Assembly (NCBI GenBank): GCA_964035545.1
Contig: OZ037766.1
Location: 8,751,722 to 8,815,721, forward strand
Length of the DNA stretch: 64,000 nucleotides
Source: Bugula neritina
Taxonomy: Eukaryota; Bryozoa; Gymnolaemata; Cheilostomatida; Bugulidae
Direction of reading: 5' to 3'
Shown: in pieces, positions 32,601-55,039 of the stretch
Position numbering within the stretch: the first letter of the stretch is position 1
Layout: each line of letters begins with the position of its first letter
Translations under genes and position numbers: made by a program
Notes under the pieces: model-generated
What the model was told of the DNA's origin: nothing
What the model saw: the letters and a program-made list of their open reading frames with translations, nothing else
The model's database searches: none

Positions 32601-35195
32601 GCATTTTTAGGACTGTATCTGGTTGCAACTAGTGGTTAGTCAACATATTGAGGGCTCAAGAAGCTTAGTTGTTTTTTGTGTGTGTGTGAAACTCTACAGT
32701 CACTCTACAGTAGCCCACATAAACTATTAGAGCTAGGGCTATGTGAACAACTGCCAACATGTGTATAAAATCAGCTAATCAGTAACTCAAACTTGCTAAA
32801 TTGAACACAATACTTGATAGATAAGACGTAACTCTTTCTCAGTTTAATACAAATGGCAAATATTATAATCTCAAATAACAATGATAAAGAAGTATAATTG
32901 TAAAGCAGTGTATCTTCGTCACAATGGTTACAATGTTCCCAGATTTATTACTCAATATCAGGTTACACGCCCAAACAGCTTAACACCACATAAGTGGATA
33001 CAAAGTAAATACCTAGTAGCCCTTCCTGTTCCATACATGATGGTTAAGTATTAGAGAGGCTTATCAGTCTTGGAAAAATGCTACCAATTAAAACACTTGA
33101 TTGTACCAGAGTACTAAAGAAAGGCTAAACAATGAATTATGGGATAAGCAGTATTACAAACATCTGGGTAGTTGGAAACCTACTAAGATAGTATCTACCA
33201 GAAGTAATTTTACTGCATGAAGGAGTGGTGCTTGAGAAAGAAGATCTTTAAATCACAGCACTTCACACTCAATAAATTATGGAAATAAATCAGGCCTAAC
33301 TTTAATTAAGGGCCAAATATAGTAGAAGTTACCTGATTTTAGTAAGTTAGAAGCTTATTGATCTACTAAGACAACATGTGTGAGTTTTAAATAAATAGCC
33401 AGTATAAATGAATGTGCATGAAGCAAAAATGGCAAGTTTGCCATTTAATGTACTCAATTTTAAAGTGTTGAAATATAATGCAAACAGTAATTTCTATTAA
33501 TAAAACCACATGCAAAGAGCCAATAAAACAGTGTAAGTATATAAGTTAAAACATCCGCAAAATTCATGCTAGAGAATGCAGTCTGAGCAGTTTTGAAGCA
33601 GCTGTGCAAACTCAAAAAATTATAAAAGCTTGTGCTAAAAATTTCAGTTTACAGAAATTAATCTAAAAATCAACACGATCTCAATTTGCTTTTAAAAACA
33701 GATTTTATAAGCACACAAAACCTTCAAAGCTGACAGTTGAATTTTAACTTGATGATTCTAAAAATAGAAAGTACACTAGAAATTTACTACCTCAGCATGC
33801 TGGCCTGGGTTTAGAACTTTGGAGCATGCTTCACAAGTTAGACATTGTCTGTGCCAATCTTTCCCTAATGAATTTTTTCGTTCAGCTGTAACAATGCACA
33901 TGCACACAATTTTAAAAAACTGGTTAGTTCCAAGCAGCAATCAAGCAACTGTCAAAGAATTTAGCAGCACAATGCACAACAATCAACAAGCAATTCCAAA
34001 ACATGTTATTGTCTATTAGGATTTAGGATATCTAGTAAAGAAGCAAACTAGCAAATTCTTCACTCAGTAAGGAATCCTCAGCTACTTAAAGTTATAAAAA
34101 AAAACTTTTTATTTTCAACATTAATTGAAATAAGTGATTTTAGGTAAAGTTGCACTAATAAAAATTACACTGGTAATAATGGCACAAATGGCAAAGTAGG
34201 TAAAAACGGCTCACTTATGTTAAATTTTCCCAAACCCTAAGTCCAGACCCCCAACCCTTAAACATCAAACCCCCATCCTCAAACCTAAACTCCCCCATTC
34301 CAAATACCCAAACACCACCCCAAACCCCAATATTGAAAATGTGCCAGTTTTACCTACTTTGCCATTTGTGCCATTATTACCTCTGCCATTTTTACCGGAC
34401 ACCGAAAGAAGTATAACTTAACCAAATTACATTATATTGCAAATTACGGCTTTATAACCTAAGCACTAAACACTTACTTCACTAAACAGTTTTTCTCACA
34501 GCATAGAAAGCTGTGACTGTAATTATGATTAAATAATTCTAAATATTTGTCAACCTCATTTCAAATTGAACACTTCTTAATCAATATCACCCAAGATAAT
34601 GCAAAGGATACTTATCATTATGGTTATACTCATAGTACATCTACAAACTACAACTAAGACTATTAGTATTACTAGTGACTAATAAAGTGTGAATCACCCA
34701 ACTAAAAGCTATAGTTACAACAGCAGTGCCATTAGACATAGTGATTAGACTCCGGGATAGAAGTAGATGAAGCTAAGTCTAATTATAAGTCTGTCGTCTG
34801 ATACTGAAGCTGATAGCTGCTCTCATACTAATAAGAAAACAGTAATACCCATACTGATACTCACACTGACCCTTATCAAACTTAGTCACACATGGTCACT
34901 TACAGTTACTGACAGCATCATAATCATGATCACTGTTATAATCAAAATTATAACTATGATTTATTCAATTTCACCAACACCAAGTTTAATTAATTGAGTA
35001 CTAGCATTAACTACTACTAGCAGCACTACTAGTACTAGTACTACTGGTTAATCACTTAAAGTTAATCATAATGTGATGTCATTAAAGTTGGAAATAACAG
35101 CTCGAACTTCAGGTTTAACATGACAAAATTTACTTACACTTCAATTTGTACTTACCAAAAAATACACGCTTACTGCAACGCGGACAATATGACAT
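23644..35195 (-). CDS. RASSF: RASSF-family adaptor with N-terminal LIM domain (LIM-RA-SARAH)
   Basis: Ras-association scaffold expected to bind GTP-loaded Ras-like proteins and, through its SARAH helix, Hippo/MST-type kinases. Ten minus-strand exons: 35195-35156, 33885-33791, 32246-32011, 31078-31009, 29162-28980, 28615-28448, 25680-25521, 25155-24884, 24086-23989 and 23716-23644. The sum is 1395 nt, giving 464 aa in continuous phase. Residues about 4-57 form one LIM zinc domain: [21 protein letters not shown]. Around 185-200, [12 protein letters not shown] matches RASSF2/4. The RA domain is about 252-345 ([46 protein letters not shown]). SARAH is about 412-460 ([31 protein letters not shown]). 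The RA-SARAH linker is about 50 residues, longer than in vertebrate RASSF2/4/6. Drosophila RASSF also carries a LIM domain; vertebrate RASSF1-6 do not. Confidence 0.93.
25681..28447. other. Large RASSF intron 6, no feature seen
   Basis: The longest RASSF intron apart from the first few, about 2.8 kb. It is plain AT-rich sequence; no exon-like segment with family similarity, no clear inverted repeat and no RNA gene was recognised. Confidence 0.5.
29493..30183. mobile_element. Non-autonomous DNA transposon with subterminal GATCGATC motifs
   Basis: About 690 bp in a RASSF intron. The left end GGCTTTCCATGGATCGATCT is matched at the right end, reverse-complemented, by GGCTTTCCATGGATTGATCT. The motif AGATCGATC or a one-base variant recurs at least six times, all in the outer ~110 bp on each side (for example near 29506, 29514, 29552, 29578 and 30115). 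The middle is unrelated AT-rich sequence with no transposase frame. Clustered subterminal motifs plus short TIRs suit a hAT- or P-like element; I could not make out a clear target-site duplication. Confidence 0.75.
34172..34381. mobile_element. Inverted-repeat element with C-rich telomere-like loop
   Basis: Perfect 34-bp inverted arms (34172-34205 and 34348-34381; core GGCACAAATGGCAAAGTAGG). They enclose about 140 bp of strongly strand-biased sequence on the + strand, full of CCCAAACCCTAA, AACCCTTAA and AACCCCAA units. It lies in RASSF intron 1. The form is that of a small MITE whose centre is a degenerate CCC(T/A)AA tract. Confidence 0.85.
34600..35050. repeat. Degenerate triplet tract beside RASSF exon 1
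   Basis: Units such as ACTACTACTAGCAGCACTAC, TAGTACTAGTACTACTGG and ATACTGATACTCACACTGAC. It ends about 100 bp from the donor of RASSF exon 1. It gives short spurious open frames on the + strand (e.g. 34767-34997). Confidence 0.55.
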
Positions 35196-35439
35196 GCCAA
35201 TACTAATAGTAGGTAGGGAGATGACGGGAATTTCCCTCGATCACGTGACCTAAAGTCTCACAAATTCTCACCCATACCTCGGGAATTGACACCATCGTAA
35301 TTAAAGACTGAATTCAAGTCACTTTCGAATGGGTTTTTCATCCCTTTCTGTAGCTTCCAATCCGAATATTTTTGGGGCATATTGTAGGGTTATAATATAG
35401 GCAGTAGTGGCATTGAAATAATTCATCATTTTCATATTG

Positions 35440-36960
35440 AAATTCACACGAGGTAAGTTGCAGAATTCGTCGAAATTTATATGAATGATTTTGGTTTAAT
35501 TTATTATAGCTAAGCTTATTTTTATTACATATCTCACTGCCATATTATCATATAAACAATATTTTTGCAACTATATCTTGTTTCAGCTGCTATTAAATGA
35601 GTAAAATGCATTTAAATTTTCAATTTTTATAGACTGTGACTACGCAACGTCATCGGTCGTAACCACCTTAGTTCCGATATCGTTAGAGGACTCTGGTTTA
35701 TACTTTTTCTAAAGCTTCAAAGTGAAAGTAATTTGATTTAATTAATATTATAATAATTAATATGCTTCAAATTAAAATATAAATGCAATCAATAGTTCAG
35801 CTTTAATTTAAATATAAAATAAAAGTATAACTATAAGTATTTAATAAGTTCTACCTTAACTTTCAGTTTAAAATGTAATAAATACCAATAGTAATAGTAA
35901 TACTAATACTAATAGTTATACTTAATCTTATAGTTATACTAATACTTATAGTCTAATACTAATAGTAATACTAATAAAATTTATAAGTAATATGCTACTG
36001 TTAGTGTTACTATTAAATTACTTATAGTTGTAATAGTAATTACTATTTGAGTATTACTATTAGTATTAGTGTTACACTAAATCTAATACTCAGTTAGACT
36101 TAGTATATTACTATTAGTATTAGTGTAACCCACTATTACAAAACATAATGATATTGATAGCAAGTAACTATAATATTTATTATAGGTAAACAAAAATTAA
36201 ATGCAATTACTAATTAGTATTACATTTTTGTTTGCAAATGAAATTACAATTAATGAATGTAACATTGTGGTAAACATTATGTTTTGTTGAACTTGATGGT
36301 TACTCTGTTGACGATGCCCAAGAACATGTCTTTGCTTTGCAAGATTTAATTGCTGATTTTCTTCATCTAAGGCTTTATATCAGCATACATTGCTAATGCA
36401 TCACTAAAGAAAGCCTTCTATCAATGGGTGTTGGATTTAAGAAGTTAAATAGTAATTAAAACTTGTTAATGTCACTAGGAACAAACCCAATAACTTGCAG
36501 GTGTACTAAGCCTGTGTGCTCTAACCTCTACATAGCTAACCCAAAAGCCTATATCAATAACGCCAAATTCAAATGGTGTGGCAAATTTTACTATTTCAAC
36601 ATAAATTGAATTGTTCTATAAGCTGCTCAAATAAATTGTATTTATTTTCAGACTATGTTAATCCACCTTGTACAATTATTTACAGATGAGTCGAACTTCT
36701 AGTGCAGAAATATTTATGATGTGTACAACAGTAGATCATCTTAATCTTTCATCCAAAGTGAACCGGCCAGTCGGTGTGGTTGTGTGCGGTGGATGTGATC
36801 TGGGGGGGGGGACCAAACTCTCTACCATCTTGCAGAAGTTCTTGTGCATCCAGTACAGTTTGACAAGCAATTGGCTAAACTTGCAAACGGCTCTGATCAC
36901 CTTGTTTATTGGCTAGATCCTCATCCGAGGCCTATATAAAGAAGCTATTCGAGCTGGTGA
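35440..36960 (+). other. Possible divergent transcript of unknown function
   Basis: The only hints are splice-like and short open segments on the strand opposite RASSF. A strong donor CACACGAG|GTAAGTTG lies near 35452. An acceptor-like TTTTTATAG lies near 35630 with 26 open codons behind it. An open segment at about 36289-36400 reads ELDGYSVDDAQEHVFALQDL. An ATG-initiated frame at 36686-36916 contains NRPVGVVVCGGCDLGGG and passes through a poly-G run. After a TTGCAG near 36834 another frame reads VLVHPVQFDKQLAKLANGSD. These do not join into one phase-consistent protein that I can defend. It could be a small lineage-specific gene, a decayed gene or a non-coding RNA. Confidence 0.25.
35870..36130. 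repeat. Degenerate ACTAAT/AGTAAT tract
   Basis: About 260 bp of units such as AATAGTAATAGTAATACTAA, CTTATAGTTATACTAATACT and their reverse complements (TTACTATTAGTATTAGTGTT). The two halves are partly complementary, so the stretch could fold on itself. Confidence 0.65.
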
Positions 36961-37979
36961 AAGGTTTATGTGTACCTAACACTGCATTCAACAGTCAATG
37001 CTTTTGATTGTACCTTTTTGTTTTATCGTTTTTTGTTAATATTTAATACACAGTAAATTATTTTTTATGCATATTTAATGCTACATTGCATCAAATTTTC
37101 TCTTAATATTTTTGTTTTCAGTCAACTCTTGTTTAAAGACAATCAGTGATTTTTTAAAATATTAGTTAGGAATATAAAGTTGCATTTTATTGCAGAACAA
37201 TATTTTAGTTTTCTTTATTTATACATATTTACAGTAAGCAGCTAGATGTTGCTTTAATAATTTGATAGATAAAAAAACAATTTTTTTATCAGTGAATATT
37301 GCAACAACATGCATTATGCAACAACAAATATCATTAGTCTTCATATATTGATCAGTGGTGTGGTTTAAAGTTCTTCCATTTTTTAAGTTGGTTGCTTCTT
37401 TATCTGTAATGGGGCTTTTTCTAGTTTTACTTGAGTCTGGTCTCTGGTGCCTGGGCAAGTCCTACAACAACCGGAAACTAATCAACATAAGTCAAACCGG
37501 GTTCGGTTATAACAGCCGAACATTTAAATATATTAATTTAAGTGGGTCCGGTTATAATGCTATTTTCTTACATGGGTTGGGTGGCTATGCGTGCACTCGT
37601 ATAAATTATAGATTAAAGTGGGCTAAATAAGCTGGCTTTACCGTGCGTAGGGCGGTATTCATGCGTCCCGTGAATTCATTGCCTCAGTCTTTAGGTTCAT
37701 TTTCTTTTCCGGTTACACGGTACCTGTGACCAATTAGTATGTGGTTGAGTTTGACATTTGTGGTTTTGTAAACTGAAAATATTGATATTGTTCATATGAT
37801 TTGGCATAGATAAAAACATTTGTGTATTCAAATAAGGCATGCTACTTTCAATCTAATTCACTTTCAACACCGTGCCATCAACTGCGAAAGAATCTTATAC
37901 CGTACTACTAATAGTCTATTGACTAGACGACAGCGATTTTGAATACAGAATCACAGAGCGGGGATGATTATCAGATTTA

Positions 37980-38060
37980 CTTTCAAGTACTAGTAGTAGT
38001 ACCTATACACTGTGACTGTACAGTAGACTAGTACTAGTAGTACTAGTAGTAGTGACAGCA
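37980..38060. repeat. ACTAGTAGTAGTACC-type triplet tract
   Basis: Contains ACTAGTAGTAGTACC and, 30 bases on, ACTAGTACTAGTAGTACTAG. It is self-complementary in places, and isolated from any identified gene. Confidence 0.6.
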
Positions 38061-40173
38061 CAGGCACTTGGATTTGGAGTTAGTTATACACTTCCAGTTA
38101 AACTTAAAGTTAATCACTTAATGTTATACTTATTGTTGAATATTTACCAAACACTGAAACAGGTATTATGACACTGGCAGTTTACTAGCAGTTGCTGCTT
38201 AAAATTTGTGCTTCTAATCTCAAAACTAGTATTTGCAAGTTGGTAAAGTTACTACTAGTACTAATCAGTGATACTAATAATTACAGGTTGATAATTATCG
38301 GTCATATTTCCTTAGAGAAGCCAAGGTTTGTTGATATGTCCTTGACCTTTAAATATTGACTCTTTTAATATTGCAGCATCACTTCTAGAGTTGTCTTTTC
38401 CTTTTCTATAAGCTCTCGGCAACAATGTTAGGAGAGTTTTTCATTTATAGATTCAGTAATCATGGTTTTAACACTTGTTGAGTGTGTTGTGTTAGAGAAG
38501 CAGCAAGAGAATGTTTTTGCTGCGTTTGTTACATTGCTCTAGACCGATTTTATTTTATATGAATGTTTTCATGCTCAAAACATGATGCATCATCCATTAT
38601 GTTGCTGACATGGCTTCATTCTTGAAATGAGCAAAATAGCTTTATATTATTAGGTTATTACCTAATAATTACTAAAACATTACAATGGTTATCAATACAT
38701 ACCACATAATAAAGCTATATACTAAATTTCTATAACACTTCACAGCCTGCACTACACTATACTTCATTACTTTCAACTACTGCACACAATACTATCTACA
38801 ACATGTGCTACTATTTATATTTGATAGTAGCCCTATATATACCACACTAATTACTAGATATGCATTTTGTATCATTACCGGTAATCGGTTTCATGCTGCT
38901 GCCCTTTTTAAACAGTAACACTTTGCAGTTGAATACTTTCCCTATTGAACAGTGTAGATATCATAAAATATGCCTGTACAGAGCTGAAGTATGTATCTTG
39001 CTATATAAAAGTGAATCATGAGTTGCTTACAAACACTACACTTGAGTTTCGATGCACTTCCATCGACACTGTCTCCAAACAAAAGGGTGGAAACATGTCC
39101 CTCGCACCACTGCGCAAAAAAAGTCAAATTATATTAGCACCGAGTCACTGCTGCTAAAAAATGAACTTTGGTGGGTAATGTTTCCAGGATAGAGCATGAA
39201 TGTTTACCAAAAAGGGTGCTGTTTGGTAAATTGTGTGATTACCAACAGAACATGAGTAATTGCCTGTAAAAAGACTGATTCAAATTATGTTCTTTGAAGC
39301 AACTAAGTGCACATCTCAGCAACTGGCCAGAACTCAATTTTGACCTTTTCACTTGATGAGCAACCTTTCAATACATTGACAGCATTTGAGGCAGACTTTA
39401 AAAAGAGTATTGGACAAATTAAAAACCAAGGCACTTGCTGAAAGGCTTAAACTTTTTGCTCTCTTGTTTATTTCTTCTGCTGATTTTTATACTGCTTATA
39501 CACCTTTTGGGTGTTTTTGTGTGCTTTCTTGCATATGATTTGTCATCTTCACTTACTAGCTCTTGCCTTACTTGAATATTCCACAAATTACATTAGCTAA
39601 TGCAATGTATGTAGCTGATGGTAATTCTGCATGGAATTTTGTACAAAAATATGTGTCTGCCTGAAAAATATACCTAGATCAACTTTACTTGATGTTGGTG
39701 CCACAAGTTTTATTATTTCAATTAATCCAACTAGAGAATTTTAGAGTCTGCCCATGTAATAACTTTAATGCGTTTTACTATAAACATGTATATATAATGT
39801 CATGAGACAAACTTCTGAAATAAATCACCAATTTAATTTTGTATAATCATTCATATATCTTCTGCCAATTTTTTAGTAAAAAAATAATAAAATTCCAGTA
39901 GTCTGCTATAATTGAGAAATTTTAAAAAACAATAATACAGAAATGATTTTAATAAATGAATAAGCCATCTATAAAAATAAAAAAATTCGTAACAGTCCTG
40001 ATTATAACTGTGAGAGGAAGATATACTGGAACTACATAAGAACTTGGAAGCAAGCACCCAATACTTTTCAACACAGTCTTGCTTTAAAGTGTTCTCTTTC
40101 ATAGCAAATAAAAACTTTGTACAAAATAAATAACATGGATAAATGCTTCATTAAAGAAAATAAATTGCTAAAA

Positions 40174-52676
<12,503 letters not shown>

Positions 52677-53129
52677 TTTCACCTTGGAATTCGGCAAGAA
52701 GATTATTATATTAAAAAAGTATAGATAAAATAAATCAATCTTAAGCATTCTAAGAACATAAAAAGTTCTGTGGGTCAAAATAACTCCAAGTTCAACAGAC
52801 TATTGGCCCCATTGGCACAGATTATTTTTTACTTAATAAAAACACTTTACAATTAACAGCTCAACCAACAAGCAGCTATTCTCAAGTTGGTACAACTACA
52901 ACTATAAACAAAATATAAAATAGAAATAGTACAACTATATAAAACAATTACCACGCTGAATAGAATCTATATAGAGCCGGTTTTTAAACATAAAGTTATT
53001 AAGTAACATAATTTTCCACAAAAACAAAAGAAACCAATTTTAAATCAAAATTTCTGACTAGAAAATTTTGCTTCAAGTTCATCTTCAAGGTCTTTTACCG
53101 CCTGGAACTTTTTCCTTTTGCATCAAGTG

Positions 53130-53420
53130 ATCATAATGATAATCATTTATTAAGTTACTTTTAGCAGCAAAAGTTGCATTTACTTTTAGCTTTTAGGCTT
53201 AGCACACGAATCATCATGATAATCATAATAATGATTCAATTTCAAGACCACTTAGAAAAAGTAGAAGTGAAATTCAAACCGAAACTGAAAGTGAAACTGA
53301 AGACTAGAGTAAAGTCTAACTCTTGAGTAAAACTAAAAGTAAAACTAAAAGCTAAAGTAAAGGACAAGAGAAATAATTATTTTATTAATTACTAAAGTAA
53401 AAGCTCAAATTACAATTTGG
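53130..53420. repeat. Degenerate hexamer tract upstream of ZYG11
   Basis: Near-hexameric units (AAACTA, AAAGTA, AAAGCT) plus TGATAATCATAATAATGATT. It begins about 450 bp upstream of the ZYG11 ATG. Confidence 0.6.
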
Positions 53421-53984
53421 CTAATTCATAAAAGTGCAATCAAAGTTATTTAGACACAAAATTGATTAGATTGATACTTACAGTCACATTCAGTTCTTCA
53501 TTCACATTAGGCTTCGCACCGACACTAGCGACACTGACTAGTAATTTTGTAGTGTTCTTGGATTTTACAAACATAGACTAAGAGTCGAAAGCTTTGTGGC
53601 TTCAATGCTTGATAACCCCCTGTTACGTTGATAATACGCTAGTAAATCAAGTCTAAGGTCATTGCTTCTGCAAAGAGTACCAGCATCAGCTACATAGTAA
53701 TTGTTGTTCAATGATACTGCTATTATAATTATTTACGTGCATTGTACTCGTTTAGACTATTGCAATGCCTTGCAATTAACCAAATACTGAAATAGTAAAT
53801 AAAACTCTCTGCAATTGACTAAAGCTGTGTAACTGTAAGGAGGTGGTTTTTTGTTCCCTCTATTTTGCAACTAAGCCACATAATTTTAGCATTAAAACTT
53901 CTTATTGAGATTCACAAATGAGAATTGTCCAAAGTCAACTGTAAAATCAACCAGTCAATCGATAACCAAGTCAAGTCAGAAGAG

Positions 53985-54440
53985 AAGAGCTGTAAGTGTA
54001 AGACTAAGAGTAAGTGTAACTAAGAGTTGCTGTTAGCGTTACTGTTAGTTTACCAATAACAATTCAAATCTCAATAGTCATACTCAATCTCATAGCAGTG
54101 ATAGCACAGCCCCATGGGCTAAACATTATGCTAAAGCCTAAACTGGTTTCAAAATTTAAGGGCAGCCCCATACGGCATACCAATGGGCAATAAATAAAAT
54201 TGCAGAGACTAAAATTAAAAGTATCTTTATTAATATTATAGTCTAACTTTAAGTTGATATTAATTTATTATAGTTGTACTACTATTAACCCACTCTAGCT
54301 TTACTTTAAGTTTATTGCAAACTGGGCTAGGTTGTTTATTGATAAACTTATAGTAGGCATGAGGATTATTATTATAATTATTGGCTCTATTAGTCTTGTA
54401 TCACAGCTATGACTATGATACTCTATGACTGTGTTTATGT
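53985..54440. repeat. Degenerate triplet tract between ZYG11 and PPOX
   Basis: Units such as AGTGTAAGACTAAGAGTAAG, GCTGTTAGCGTTACTGTTAG and CTATGACTATGATACTCTAT. It lies 600-1050 bp upstream of the PPOX start. Confidence 0.5.
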
Positions 54441-55039
54441 TCTTGCTGTTTTAGCCGCACACTAGCGAAATGTAATTAATTACGCAGTTGCATTGAATAG
54501 AATTTATTACAAATTTTATGAAATACCTATTGAACATGTTCATGCAGACAGTAGTTCATTGATTTCTTTTCCTGTTAGGCTGCTCTCCATTAGTCTCTTT
54601 AACCATCACAAGGGTCTGACCCCCCCCCCCCTCACGCAGTAGGGAATTTCTTATAAGGCTTTAATCCAGATAGCAAGGTGAGGTGCTAAGCTCCCTAAAG
54701 GCTTTTTGTTAAAAGTAACACAGCTGGTTGACAATCATATGCTTTATCAATAGCGATTTTTATGGTTAATATATATTTTATATATTATTATTGTTTTTAA
54801 ATTATTATACATAAAAGTTAATTTAAAATAGTTTGAATTGGAGCTACTACCTTTTTATTTCTCAATTTATCATTAGTCTATGTTAAAAATGGATATAAAA
54901 TTGTTGACTTGCAGCCCATTGTGATTTTGATATCATTGGAAAATAATATTGTATAATAACATCTAAGTAACATATCACATTGCTAAATATTGTTGTTATA
55001 TTTTACATGGGGAAAATAGTGATGATATTGGAAACGTAA

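Larger units (their letters stand above)
35196..40173. other. 5-kb region between RASSF (5') and ZYG11 (3')
   Basis: No conserved gene was identified. It holds degenerate triplet tracts (35870-36130, 37980-38060, 38260-38290), an unresolved possible + strand transcript (35440-36960), a poly-G run at 36800, and a TTTATT at 39709-39714 that fits as the ZYG11 poly(A) signal. The frame at 37355-37630 has a repeated FGYNSR / GSGYNAI flavour but no recognisable family. Confidence 0.45.
52677..55039. other. Divergent intergenic between ZYG11 and PPOX
   Basis: Holds the promoters of two divergent genes. Degenerate tracts lie at about 53130-53420 (AAAACTAAAAGTAAAACTAA type) and 53990-54440. A poly-C run is at 54620-54631. 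A possible upstream ZYG11 exon (minus, 53574-53483) is the only coding candidate. Confidence 0.5.
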
